Below, piece by piece: positions 7,240 through 15,774 of a stretch of DNA of 46,254 bases; position 1 is the first letter of the stretch, and each line of letters starts with the position of its first letter. Position numbers and translations under genes: made by a program. The stretch comes from a virus. The stretch is taken from positions 1 to 46,254 of the IMG/VR virus record IMGVR_UViG_3300036761_000155. One strand, written 5' to 3'. The notes under the pieces were generated by a model. That model saw only the letters and a list, made by a program, of their open reading frames with translations. It was not told where the DNA came from and made no database searches.

Positions 7240-8841
7240 TTACGGCGTTGCCTCCTCGTCTGTGGGGCTATCCTCGTCTTCAGTCACTGCTGGTTCTGGC
7301 CTCGGTATGAATGATGCGCCGGTACCGTACACGCTTGCATCTGTTCGAGCCGCTGACCGCTTCGTTGTTTCCGATTGAATGTCATCGGCCAACTGCTGGG
7401 CTTCTTCTTCATCGAGGTCTGGATTCTCGGCCATCAGGAATTGCGCCACTGTGGCAAGACCGGCTTCAAGTTTCCATCTCCAGTACTCGCGCTGCTCTGC
7501 ATCCATGCCTTTCTTCGTCACGTCTGCGAAGTCCACCCGCAGCTTGGCAGAGTTCGCGGCTGGTGGTATACGATCTTCCTCCGGGTACCCCTCAAACCCT
7601 GCGCCCGATGGTGCAAGACCTGATGCGTACTGTATCGTCCGGGCAAGTGTGCGCTCCTTCCTTGTGTACTGAGCCGCCTCAGTCGATTGCCGTTCATCGA
7701 GATTGTCTGCGCGAAGTCGAATGGCGACACCTGATTCTGGTGACGCACTGATCTGAAACGCATTGTCACCCATGTCCATACAGGTGCCGAGCAACCGCAA
7801 TTTCTCGCGAAGCACGTCAATGACTTGTGCGAGCACAACCGTGTAGTCGAGCAAGCCCATGGTGCCACCCGCGCCCACATTCGCTACCCGTGTGAATCCT
7901 CCCTCCATCTGCCGGGCCTGTTGTGTCACGCCTGTGCCTGATCCTTGTAGCGAAGCCGCTTTCCACGCTTGCTTGAATGTCGAGTATTTCAATTGACCGT
8001 TCAAGTATGACAACCATACGCACGCCTCAATGGTGGCCTCGATCAGAACCTCATCCAGATTTTCGCGCCAGAACGTCGTCCACCGTGGCTCGTCGTGGAA
8101 GTCAATAAACGGTGCGAACATGCCTGTCCCGTCATATGAGTTCACCTGTGCATTGAGCGGGGCGTACTTATTCGGTTCACTGTACGCGAGCTTGCCGCCC
8201 TTGTCAAACACCTTGTGCATAGTTGCATCCATGTAGTGCCACGCCATGTCCAGTGCCGTGTTGCCTTGGAAGGCCGGGGTCTGCGTTCTGCTCGTGAACC
8301 ATATCACCCCTACAACAATGCGCGGGTCGTCTTTGTCCTGTATTACGTCGCACATATCGCGGGTCATGGGGAAAAGCACATGGCCCCTTGCCGTGTAGCT
8401 GTAGCGCAGAATGCAGTCATGGCACAGCACGGTCATGCGCTGAACCGTTCTGAGAATCTGGTTCGCATCGCACTTGTCCAGAATCGACGCGTAAACGTCA
8501 CTCGTTTCGTCATCGTATATCGTGCGACGTTTCGTCTCCTCATCGCGTACCGGTTCATCCAACATCCATCTCCGTGATACGCCCGCATTGTACAAGGTCG
8601 CTATCGCGTTCACCACATACTTGGCCACGTTCATTGTCCTGCTTGACAGGCGCACCAGTTCATCAGCCTCGTCACGCACTGAGAACATTTGCCTGATCCG
8701 CAGTTCAACTTGCTTCTGCAACATGCCGTCATATAACTCTTTCCTGATTTCGATGGTTCGCTTTTGCGACTTCTCGAATTCAACACGAGCCCGCATGATG
8801 CTTTCCCGTATCACATCTTCACTGACCGTTTGCCACAACAT
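7240..8841 (-). CDS. Portal protein
   Basis: This is a 533-residue protein. The N-terminal third is helical and charged (RIRQMFSVRDEADELVRL). The middle has 'SPEVARMG'-free portal-style segments such as KYVVNAIATLYNAGVSRRW and NTALDMAWHYMDATMHKVF. The C-terminus is highly acidic (TEDEDSPTDEEATP). Length, acidic tail and position directly downstream of the large terminase gene support a portal forming the head vertex ring through which DNA is packaged. It is divergent, so the assignment leans on context. Confidence 0.7.
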   Translation of the reverse strand: MLWQTVSEDVIRESIMRARVEFEKSQKRTIEIRKELYDGMLQKQVELRIRQMFSVRDEADELVRLSSRTMNVAKYVVNAIATLYNAGVSRRWMLDEPVRDEETKRRTIYDDETSDVYASILDKCDANQILRTVQRMTVLCHDCILRYSYTARGHVLFPMTRDMCDVIQDKDDPRIVVGVIWFTSRTQTPAFQGNTALDMAWHYMDATMHKVFDKGGKLAYSEPNKYAPLNAQVNSYDGTGMFAPFIDFHDEPRWTTFWRENLDEVLIEATIEACVWLSYLNGQLKYSTFKQAWKAASLQGSGTGVTQQARQMEGGFTRVANVGAGGTMGLLDYTVVLAQVIDVLREKLRLLGTCMDMGDNAFQISASPESGVAIRLRADNLDERQSTEAAQYTRKERTLARTIQYASGLAPSGAGFEGYPEEDRIPPAANSAKLRVDFADVTKKGMDAEQREYWRWKLEAGLATVAQFLMAENPDLDEEEAQQLADDIQSETTKRSAARTDASVYGTGASFIPRPEPAVTEDEDSPTDEEATP

Positions 8842-8854
8842 GATCGTTCCTTGT

Positions 8855-10171
8855 TTACGCAGCCACCGACTGCATTATTGACTGCACCTTATACGATACG
8901 CGATAGTCGTTCGCGTCCGCATGGTGCGGGTCATACTTCTTCTTGTCGAGTTGCTTTGTGCCCTTTGCGAATACCGCGCTCTTGTAGTCGCGAATCGTGT
9001 ACGTGCAACGCGGGTGAATGAACATGTGCCGCTCGCCCATGTGACTGAGTAGTTCTGCGTTCGTACAGTTCACCCGCGCCCGATGCGTGGGGTTCGGCTC
9101 GATCTGCAATTCCATCGCATTCGTGCCCCACTCCTTTTCTACTGCTGCCAGCACTTCTGTGAAGTCTGTCTCATCTGACTTCGTGCTCTGTGCAGTACCA
9201 CTGTAGTCTCCGGTTATCAGGATCGGGCCTGGATGGCCCTTGCCGACCCTGCCGTACCGTCTCACAAACTCTTTTGCTGCGTCCCGTGTACTCGTTCCGT
9301 CAATGTGTATCTCATCCACCACATGCGTGTCTGCCCAGTTGAATGATGTCGATCCTGCGAGCAGTAAAGCCCTTGGCTCGTGCTGGACATTCCACGACAT
9401 AGGTGCGCGATTGAAATCGCAGCATAGCACGAGGGGCAATGCCTTGTTGAATTCGGCCTTCGTGTTTACGTTCTCTTTCTCATTGAAGCTGGTATATGCT
9501 GCCGTACCAGTGAGTATCACGAATTCACCTTCGAGATACGCACGCGCCAATATCGGGTCATATGTACGCCGCATCACGTCAATGACTTCCGGTGGGCAGA
9601 ACGGATTCGCTACTGTCGGCACCTGTACCCAACTCACGTCCTCACGTCCTTCTGTCACCAGCAAGTCATATCCCCAGTTCAATTCCTCCGGTGTGCCTGC
9701 CAGCATCAACTCAAGCATGGTGCTGCGCGGGTCGCGCACTCGTGACAGCATGATATTGAACACAAACCGCTTCTGCATGAACGGTTCATCTATCGCAGCC
9801 CATCCAAGTGTCGGGCCAGCAAGGTAGTCAGGGAGCGCGCCTGATTGAATCCAGATAGTCACTCCCAGTATAACGAATGCGAGCGGGGAGCTTTTCATCA
9901 GCCGCCAATGTACGTTTTCGATCAGCCCGCATGCTGCCAGTGCAGTCTTCATTGTGGGGATCACTGACTTCTTTGCCTGTGGCATCGAGGGCGAAGTGAT
10001 CGCGCCGTATATCCCCGGAATAATATGGCTATGCACGTAGGCGAACTCAATTGCCCGCAGGCATATCGCATATGTCTTGCCTGAAGTGTAGCCGCCCACA
10101 ATGGCCTTTATGAATGTGGGAAGCATGATGGCCTGATATTGCGCAGGAAGATACATGAATTCTATCTTCAT
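8855..10171 (-). CDS. Terminase large subunit
   Basis: ATG at 10169-10171 starts just after the small-subunit stop, giving 438 residues; the longer frame to 10324 would overlap the small subunit. Walker A is GGYTSGKT at about residues 26-33 and the Walker B region is LGWAAIDEP. The C-terminal RNase H-like nuclease shows CCDFNRAPMSW, GDYSGT and the last acidic residue in HHADANDYR. It pumps DNA into the capsid through the portal, and the order small terminase, large terminase, portal is canonical. Confidence 0.9.
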   Translation of the reverse strand: MKIEFMYLPAQYQAIMLPTFIKAIVGGYTSGKTYAICLRAIEFAYVHSHIIPGIYGAITSPSMPQAKKSVIPTMKTALAACGLIENVHWRLMKSSPLAFVILGVTIWIQSGALPDYLAGPTLGWAAIDEPFMQKRFVFNIMLSRVRDPRSTMLELMLAGTPEELNWGYDLLVTEGREDVSWVQVPTVANPFCPPEVIDVMRRTYDPILARAYLEGEFVILTGTAAYTSFNEKENVNTKAEFNKALPLVLCCDFNRAPMSWNVQHEPRALLLAGSTSFNWADTHVVDEIHIDGTSTRDAAKEFVRRYGRVGKGHPGPILITGDYSGTAQSTKSDETDFTEVLAAVEKEWGTNAMELQIEPNPTHRARVNCTNAELLSHMGERHMFIHPRCTYTIRDYKSAVFAKGTKQLDKKKYDPHHADANDYRVSYKVQSIMQSVAA

Positions 10172-10178
10172 TCCGGGC

Positions 10179-10859
10179 CTATGTCTTGGGCTGTTTTGGC
10201 TTGGGCAGGTGAACTTCGAACTTGTCGCGCTTTTCATCGGCCACATCGACAATAGCACGTGTTGCGCTGATCGGCATGTCTGGCGTACACGGATAGGAAA
10301 CATCGTCACCCATTTCTTTCGCAATCTGCGCCAGTATCTCGCGGGCTTGTTCTATGTTAGGACCCCTAATTGTCTCTACCTTGCGCTGAGCCATAAGGCC
10401 ATCTTTCGCCTTGTAAAACTCAATGCGCGTTTCCTTTTGTGGCTCCATGCACAGTTTGTACATTTCCTCAAGACGCATGATACGAATTGTCTTGTTGGCG
10501 CACGCAACATGCTTTCGTGGGAAGTCTTCGATTGCTTTGCGCATCTCCATGATCTTCGTGTAGTACTTGCACTTGGCTGTTGGCGTGCCGTACTGGTCTC
10601 TGGGGAATGCCGCTGATACACGTTTGACCCACCAATGCTTTCGAGCCTCTTCGCTCATACCAGTGGGGTAGGTCTGGAACTCTTGCATGCTCGCCATTAC
10701 AATGCTACTCAGCTTCACCCCGCGCCATGCCGCAATATCATTGCAAATGAACTCAGTGTGTTCCTCTGTCAACCAGTTCACCTTTCTCGGCCTCTCATGC
10801 GCGTTCGTGCGCGCGCGCGGAGTCCCGGATATTCCTTTGGTTTCATTCATTTTGGTCAT
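10179..10859 (-). CDS. Terminase small subunit, putative
   Basis: This is a 226-residue protein with a basic N-terminus (PRARTNAHERPRKVNWLTEE) and a helical DNA-binding-like region (EEHTEFICNDIAAWRGVKL). The C-terminus is Lys/Pro-rich. It sits immediately before the large subunit with an 8-base gap. The family is not certain from sequence, so the name rests mainly on position, size and basic character. It would recognise the packaging site and load the large subunit. Confidence 0.6.
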   Translation of the reverse strand: MTKMNETKGISGTPRARTNAHERPRKVNWLTEEHTEFICNDIAAWRGVKLSSIVMASMQEFQTYPTGMSEEARKHWWVKRVSAAFPRDQYGTPTAKCKYYTKIMEMRKAIEDFPRKHVACANKTIRIMRLEEMYKLCMEPQKETRIEFYKAKDGLMAQRKVETIRGPNIEQAREILAQIAKEMGDDVSYPCTPDMPISATRAIVDVADEKRDKFEVHLPKPKQPKT

Positions 10860-11001
10860 TGCGCTTCGCTACCCGGCTCATAACATATGCGAGCTTCAGT
10901 TTTGCACGTTGTATCCATGGCCAATATGTAGGTTCATGCTCATACAACTTGCGCGCACGAGGTATGAACTCAACCTCTGTATTGCGTGGTTTGCAACGCA
11001 T
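10843..11001 (-). CDS. Small basic protein overlapping the methyltransferase 3' end
   Basis: The frame ends at 10843, inside the first codons of the small terminase, and begins at ATG 10999-11001 (52 residues) or GTG 11029-11031 (62 residues). No strong ribosome-binding site separates the choices. It overlaps the end of the methyltransferase gene. The product is basic (EFIPRARKLYEHEPTYWPW, then QRAKLKLAYVMSRVAKRND). It fills the space between two clear genes with coupling on both sides, which is the main support. Function is unknown. Confidence 0.45.
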   Translation of the reverse strand: MRCKPRNTEVEFIPRARKLYEHEPTYWPWIQRAKLKLAYVMSRVAKRNDQNE

Positions 11002-12388
11002 ACTCGTACTTGGTCTTTGTTCTTCTCTCACCGATTGCGTTCATTGGCTTATCTGCTTTAACCAATATCCCGTCGCGTATGGCAATGGCTATGTGTTTCA
11101 TCATCAATGGCGGCACGCTGTTTCCGAGACGTTCCCATTGCTGCGAATACGACCCCGTGAGTATGAAGTCATTCGGGAAGGCGCATATCCGTTTCAGTTC
11201 CGCGATGGTGAACTTGCGAACTACTGTTCCTCTTGCCCCGAATGAATCATCACTCGTTACAAACTTGCACGGCTTTTCATCCTGTTTATGCACTTTGTAA
11301 TGATTCTTGCTACTACAAGTGATTGTATCGCTGGGGCGTTTGCCGTCATTGACACGGACGGCAAACGCCCCAGCAGTATCATGCACAACTTTCCCTGTTT
11401 CCGGCAGCGCGTCACGTACACTGTACTGGTACGTCAACGGCTTCGGGTGGCACGGGTCAAGGTTCAAGTCTTCGCGCACCCCGACAAAGATTGTCCTCTG
11501 TCGAATCTGCGGAACTCCCAGCCATTGCGCGTCACACACGCGACACACTACGAGGTACCCGCTGGCCTTCATGTCACGCAGTATGTCGAGGAACATTCCC
11601 TTGCACGTACCCTTGACAAGTCCGCTGACGTTCTCGGCCACAAACACCTTGGGCTTCAATCCACGCAACAGGCGGATGTACTGCGAGAAGAGGGTCTCGT
11701 TGCACTGGCTGGCCCCATGCTCGTATTTTTTCTTGTGGCCCCATCCCTTCTCGCGCTTGCCTGCCGTGCTGAATGCCTGGCAAGGCGGGGAGCCGTCGAG
11801 CAAGTCCAGTTCTCCCACGGCAAGCCCTGTTGCACCCAGGATGTCCCGTGGCTGCACAACCTTGATGTCGCGACAGTCAAGGTGGCAGTCCTTGGTCATG
11901 TTAGCTCTGTAGCTGTTCTGCGCTGCGGGTACGAACTCATTCGCCCACACCACGCGGAATCCAGCCATGCGGTAGCCAAGGCACGACCCACCGCACCCGC
12001 TGAACGTGCTGGCAACCTTGAACCCGTTCCACTTGATGGCGTTTATTTCAGCCATTGAAGGCACTCGGTAAAGAGGCTTGCAAGTGTTCTGCCTGCTGCC
12101 TGCTGCCTGCTGCCTGCTGCCTGCTGCATTATCATTCTGCATTGTGTTGCCGTGATTGTCGGTGATGGAATGTCGGTACATTCCGTTGTTCTGAACCCGC
12201 CGTTCTCGTGAAATACTTTCATCATGTCTCCCTGTTCCCTGTTCCCTGTTCCCTGTGATCCACCATTGTGCGTGGCCGACACCGCCAATTCCATCAGCCA
12301 TGATGCTGGGACACGGTTGTGTGTTCAAGTCAATCACGTTGTGGCCGCGCGACAACTGTATCCCGAAACGTTTCAAGTGTAATTTCAC
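10970..12388 (-). CDS. C5 cytosine DNA methyltransferase with N-terminal repeat tracts
   Basis: GTG at 12386-12388 overlaps the ParB-like gene stop as GTGA; an upstream GTG at 12415 is also in frame. The 472-residue product has motif I STFSGCGG (about 127-134), the catalytic DGSPPCQAF (Cys near 203), ENVSGLV, the QRTIFVGVRED segment, a recognition-like RPSDTITC, and the terminal LGNSVPP. It transfers methyl groups to cytosine C5. The first 110 residues hold another recognition-like motif (CPSIMADGIGG) and two 7-bp repeat tracts encoding GNREQGT- and AAGSRQQ-type repeats, where slippage would shift the frame. It may protect phage DNA from restriction. Confidence 0.85.
   Translation of the reverse strand: MKLHLKRFGIQLSRGHNVIDLNTQPCPSIMADGIGGVGHAQWWITGNREQGTGRHDESISRERRVQNNGMYRHSITDNHGNTMQNDNAAGSRQQAAGSRQNTCKPLYRVPSMAEINAIKWNGFKVASTFSGCGGSCLGYRMAGFRVVWANEFVPAAQNSYRANMTKDCHLDCRDIKVVQPRDILGATGLAVGELDLLDGSPPCQAFSTAGKREKGWGHKKKYEHGASQCNETLFSQYIRLLRGLKPKVFVAENVSGLVKGTCKGMFLDILRDMKASGYLVVCRVCDAQWLGVPQIRQRTIFVGVREDLNLDPCHPKPLTYQYSVRDALPETGKVVHDTAGAFAVRVNDGKRPSDTITCSSKNHYKVHKQDEKPCKFVTSDDSFGARGTVVRKFTIAELKRICAFPNDFILTGSYSQQWERLGNSVPPLMMKHIAIAIRDGILVKADKPMNAIGERRTKTKYEYALQTTQYRG
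12089..12127. repeat. Heptanucleotide tandem repeat, tract 2
   Basis: CTGCCTG repeats five full times plus four bases, all perfect, inside the N-terminal coding region of the C5 methyltransferase just before its conserved catalytic domain. Seven is not a multiple of three, so each gain or loss of a unit shifts the frame. Confidence 0.95.
12230..12256. repeat. Heptanucleotide tandem repeat, tract 1
   Basis: CCCTGTT repeats three full times plus six bases, all perfect, about 100 bases upstream (in gene order) of tract 2 within the same methyltransferase. It is a different sequence from tract 2 but has the same 7-bp period. Confidence 0.95.
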
Positions 12389-13020
12389 TTTCCGCCGCTC
12401 CACTTGTATCCGCACTTCGGGCAGGTGTGCTCAGTGTCAATAGTCTCGTCAACCTTGCTGAACTCGTCCGGGCCTTTCCCACCGTCGCCTTCATTAGCGA
12501 ATACGGCAGAGAACTTCTCCGCATCAAAGTCCGGAAGGTCGTAGCACGGCAGCGCCGAGAAGTCAATCTCGTTCGCGATCATGAACTCATTCAGCCCGTC
12601 GTCGCTCACCTTGCCGAACTGGGACACGGCGGCGAGAATCAGCCGCGCAGCATGCCGCTTGTGCCGGCACTCCACCCAGACCACGGGCAGGGCGTCAACC
12701 TTGCGGCCTGCCGCGTCCGTGAGCGTGGCACCTTCTGCTATTGCCTGTGCAACAACTTTGTGCCGCTGGTGCCCGTCTATGACGCCGTGGGGTTTCCCTT
12801 TCAAACGCGCCACGGTCAACGGGAATGAGAACCCGTCCTTCACCATCAATGCCAGCAGTTTTCCGTAGTTTTCGCTGGACAGTTCCTTCAAATTGCCTTG
12901 CAGTCCAAGAATCTTGTTCAGCGGCATGGTATCCGCTCCTGTACAGTTTGTGCGGATAATAACTGGACTTAGTTGCTTATCCACTTTCACTTTGGCTGGA
13001 CTGCCAACTTTCTTTTTCAT
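12385..13020 (-). CDS. ParB/sulfiredoxin-fold protein with C-terminal zinc ribbon
   Basis: This is a 211-residue protein. It has GVIDGHQRHKVV (about residues 100-111), the ParB-like nuclease-domain signature 'G.i.GH.R', preceded by a LNKILGLQGN segment. The C-terminus carries CPKCGYKW after an acidic linker; only one CxxC pair is present. Phages often place a ParB-like gene directly before a DNA methyltransferase, as here (4-base overlap). It may bind DNA and assist modification or transcription control. It is not evidence for plasmid partition on its own. Confidence 0.75.
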   Translation of the reverse strand: MKKKVGSPAKVKVDKQLSPVIIRTNCTGADTMPLNKILGLQGNLKELSSENYGKLLALMVKDGFSFPLTVARLKGKPHGVIDGHQRHKVVAQAIAEGATLTDAAGRKVDALPVVWVECRHKRHAARLILAAVSQFGKVSDDGLNEFMIANEIDFSALPCYDLPDFDAEKFSAVFANEGDGGKGPDEFSKVDETIDTEHTCPKCGYKWSGGK

Positions 13021-13047
13021 GGTTTTTGGTTGGTTGTTGTGTTAGAA

Positions 13048-13860
13048 TCAAGTTGTTGGATGTTCGCCATCCACACGTTCCACCCATCTCACTGTCCATA
13101 GGTCGCTACACAAGTCACGATCCTCGATATACTCGAAGGGCATCCAACAGTCGCCCTTGTCGCCCCACTTCTCCGACCATGAGCCACGCACATGGTATTG
13201 TCCCCGCTGGGTCTTGTACCCACGTATAAGCTGCGCGTGGCCTCCTTCCTGCTTCTCCTTCTTGAGATCGGGCATTGGCACGTCGCCGGTCTTGGCCACC
13301 TCGTTCGACAAGAATGAAGTGTACAATGCTGCGCCGAAGATAATGGGCCACCCTTCTGCAAGGCATTGCATTATGGCGTTGCGAATCTGCGGCACGCGCT
13401 CATACCGCAATACCTGATGCCGTATCGCATGATTGTAGCAGTCGAGATATGGTCGCTTGAATACCATCGTCTCAACATAGGGCCATTCTGTTTCGGGCAC
13501 GAGTCCGAGCCGGGCTGCTACCTTGATCGCGTCCCGTATTCGACATCCACTGTCTACCATTACGGTGCCCTCAATGGCCCGTGTATTGAAGTAACCGAAT
13601 AGCCTTGACGGTAGCCATGCCTTCTCCTTGCCCTCCCACTGCCTGAGCATGTCTATCTGCGCCGCAATGGCCAGTGCATTCCACACGCATGATCCTACCC
13701 GTAGCTGAGTGAGTACCGGGGGGCATTTGATTGTCACCGAGTCAGGCACTTCTACTGGTGCGGTGCATGAGTAAACGAGGTCGCGCTTGTCTGGCACGTC
13801 TGGTTGCCAGCCAAACACCAAGTCCTTGACCATCAGTTCGTGCAAAGTGGAAATGCTCAT
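13048..13860 (-). CDS. Papain-like C1 family cysteine peptidase homologue
   Basis: This is a 270-residue protein. The oxyanion Gln and catalytic Cys occur in TQLRVGSCVWNALA (Gln52, Cys58), and the catalytic His in EGGHAQLIRGY (His208). The last motif, normally N-S-W-G, reads VRGSWSEKWGDKG, so the orienting Asn is replaced by Gly226. No signal peptide is seen, so it is probably cytoplasmic. It sits between the deazaguanine operon and the ParB-like gene. It could process phage or host proteins, or act without full catalytic power. Confidence 0.8.
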   Translation of the reverse strand: MSISTLHELMVKDLVFGWQPDVPDKRDLVYSCTAPVEVPDSVTIKCPPVLTQLRVGSCVWNALAIAAQIDMLRQWEGKEKAWLPSRLFGYFNTRAIEGTVMVDSGCRIRDAIKVAARLGLVPETEWPYVETMVFKRPYLDCYNHAIRHQVLRYERVPQIRNAIMQCLAEGWPIIFGAALYTSFLSNEVAKTGDVPMPDLKKEKQEGGHAQLIRGYKTQRGQYHVRGSWSEKWGDKGDCWMPFEYIEDRDLCSDLWTVRWVERVDGEHPTT

Positions 13861-13887
13861 CTTCGTCTCCGTTCACTGTTATCTGAT

Positions 13888-14454
13888 CTACGTTCTGGCC
13901 GCTTGCAGGAATTCAGAACGCACGACACCATCCGACAAGAATATGCCGCGCAAGGTCTGGGTCACTGCTAATGTGTGCGCCTGTTTCACACCCCGTGCCG
14001 TCATGCACATATGACGTGCCGAGATAATCACGCCCGCGCCCACAGGGTCAATCGCTGTGCATAGTGCGTCTGCTATCTGTACCGTCATGCGCTCTTGAAT
14101 CTGTAGCCGCGCCGCGAATGCGTGTACCAGCCGGGGTAGTTTCGACAAGCCCACAATGCGCAGGTTCGGAATATAGCCGATCGTTACCGTGCCGACGAAT
14201 GGGAGCATGTAATGCTCACACAGTGATACAAAGTCGATGCTCTCCACCAGCACCATCGAGTTATACCCAGATGCATCGAAAGTGCGATTCAGAATTCGAG
14301 CCGGGTCTGCTGAGTAGCCTTCGAGCATTTCTTCATATGCTCTTGCTACTCTGTCCGGTGTGTCGATCAACCCTTCCCTATTCGGGTCGTCATAGCATTC
14401 GAGTAAAGACCGTATCGCTTGCTTTACCACAGCCTGTTTTTCTTGGTTTGTCAT
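13888..14454 (-). CDS. folE: GTP cyclohydrolase I
   Basis: ATG at 14452-14454 overlaps the radical SAM stop as ATGA and gives 188 residues. Conserved segments are DTPDRVARAYEEMLEGY, the zinc/active-site SLCEHYMLPFVG, the GLSKLPRLVHAFAARLQIQER line, and SARHMCMTARGVKQ. These match the whole of FolE. It converts GTP to dihydroneopterin triphosphate, the first step toward 7-deazaguanines. It is the last gene of the operon with QueD and QueE, so the job is likely deazaguanine rather than folate supply. Confidence 0.95.
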   Translation of the reverse strand: MTNQEKQAVVKQAIRSLLECYDDPNREGLIDTPDRVARAYEEMLEGYSADPARILNRTFDASGYNSMVLVESIDFVSLCEHYMLPFVGTVTIGYIPNLRIVGLSKLPRLVHAFAARLQIQERMTVQIADALCTAIDPVGAGVIISARHMCMTARGVKQAHTLAVTQTLRGIFLSDGVVRSEFLQAART

Positions 14455-15761
14455 TTCGTGTCCTTGGCGTCGGTTATTATGCCGAGCTTCGCAGCTTGTG
14501 CCATGAGAGCGTAGGCCGTATGATTGTCTCCGCAAAGGTCACGCACTGTCCAATTACCATCGCACGCATCGAGAAGGTCTGTGCCTTGCGACATTGAGCC
14601 ATACAGGTTCACCCACTTGTGTTCATCCTCCGTGTACAGTCTGTTCTGTACCGGGATGCAAGAATCGAATGCGTTGCCAACATAAGACGGTCTTAGCCGC
14701 AGGGGCGTGCCGGGAAGCATCCTGCCGTGCCCAAGGGCCGCTTCGTAGCCGTTCGTCATAGGATATGGCTGGTAGAATTGACCAAGACCGCCTACCGATG
14801 ATTGAGTGCGCAGGCGTGGCAATAGGTCATCCCACGCCGTGCCGTGGTCGCGATAGAAGTCTCCGCTCATGTTCAGTGTGCTGATCGTCTCCATCGGGAA
14901 AAGTGAAACGGACAACCAGAACGTCTTGAGACCGCTCGCGAGTATCGCGCCCATGCTCTGCTTCTTGTTGAGCACTTCTGGGGACACTGCTTCGAGTCCG
15001 ATTTCAGTTAGCCAGTGGCCAGCGTTCTCAAGCTGCCCTACCGTGACACCGCTTTCGAGTGCCTTTGACACACTGATGCTGTCAGCAAGAGCAATCCACA
15101 TAAGCCCCTTGCCGTCCAAGTGCCGTATGATGTCATTGAAGTGGGGATGCGCATAGAAGTTTTCGTCCTCGAAATGCAGGTTCACTTTCATCTCGATTGC
15201 TTCGTCAATCACCCGCAGGCATTCCGCAAGGGGGCGAACGCCTTTGCCGTACCACGGGCCGCTCACGTAGCAATAGGGGCAGTTCCTTGTACAGCCTAAC
15301 GACATGAACACAGGCAAGAAGGGTCGTGCGTCGTGGCACTTGACATGGCTGTCGATGGTCGCGTACCCTCGTCTGAAGGCTCCCAACTGCTCATGGAATT
15401 TCCATACACCTGTCAGAATGTCCACGGGCAGTTCGTTTGGCTTGAGAAAGTTCAAGCCCGGTGCGAATGGCCCGTACCCTACAAAGTGCAACGTGCGCAT
15501 GCTGGCCTTGTAGTGCCGACTGAGTTCGAGAGCCGCTTCTATCTGTGGTGCGCTGGACACATCGACAAAAATGTTCGAGCCCATTGGCGCATTGTCAATC
15601 ACGTCGCAGGCGTTGTCGAATGTACAATCCTCATGCAGTGCCGGGACATGACCGGCAGCACGCAACGCTGAGTATAGCCAGTATGGCATGTAGCAAATGC
15701 TGGCGCGTACCTGCTCCCATGTAGCCAACTGGATTATGATTGTCTGGTTGTTCAAGTTCAT
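14451..15761 (-). CDS. Radical SAM enzyme in the 7-deazaguanine operon
   Basis: This is a 436-residue protein. The 4Fe-4S motif is SLGCTRNCPYCYVSG near residue 155 (CxxxCxxC), followed by HFEDENFYAHP and a TIM-barrel-like region with GLEAVSPEVLNKK. The first 130 residues resemble the nucleotide-like fold seen before radical SAM domains in the B12-binding class (YMPYWLYSALRAAGHVPAL), but the DxHxxG cobalamin ligand motif is absent. The C-terminus adds a winged-helix-like piece. It is flanked by QueE/QueD upstream and FolE downstream, so it probably modifies a deazaguanine product or its DNA form. The substrate is unknown. Confidence 0.75.
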   Translation of the reverse strand: MNLNNQTIIIQLATWEQVRASICYMPYWLYSALRAAGHVPALHEDCTFDNACDVIDNAPMGSNIFVDVSSAPQIEAALELSRHYKASMRTLHFVGYGPFAPGLNFLKPNELPVDILTGVWKFHEQLGAFRRGYATIDSHVKCHDARPFLPVFMSLGCTRNCPYCYVSGPWYGKGVRPLAECLRVIDEAIEMKVNLHFEDENFYAHPHFNDIIRHLDGKGLMWIALADSISVSKALESGVTVGQLENAGHWLTEIGLEAVSPEVLNKKQSMGAILASGLKTFWLSVSLFPMETISTLNMSGDFYRDHGTAWDDLLPRLRTQSSVGGLGQFYQPYPMTNGYEAALGHGRMLPGTPLRLRPSYVGNAFDSCIPVQNRLYTEDEHKWVNLYGSMSQGTDLLDACDGNWTVRDLCGDNHTAYALMAQAAKLGIITDAKDTK

Positions 15762-15774
15762 GTGGGCCTCCTCG

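Noticed and set aside
11288-12058. Plus-strand frame of 256 codons opposite the methyltransferase
   Set aside because: The minus strand has full C5 methyltransferase motifs; the plus frame has no recognisable domain.
12385-13020. ParB-like protein as a sign of a plasmid-prophage partition system
   Set aside because: No ParA or centromere-like repeats are seen nearby; this domain commonly sits before phage methyltransferases.
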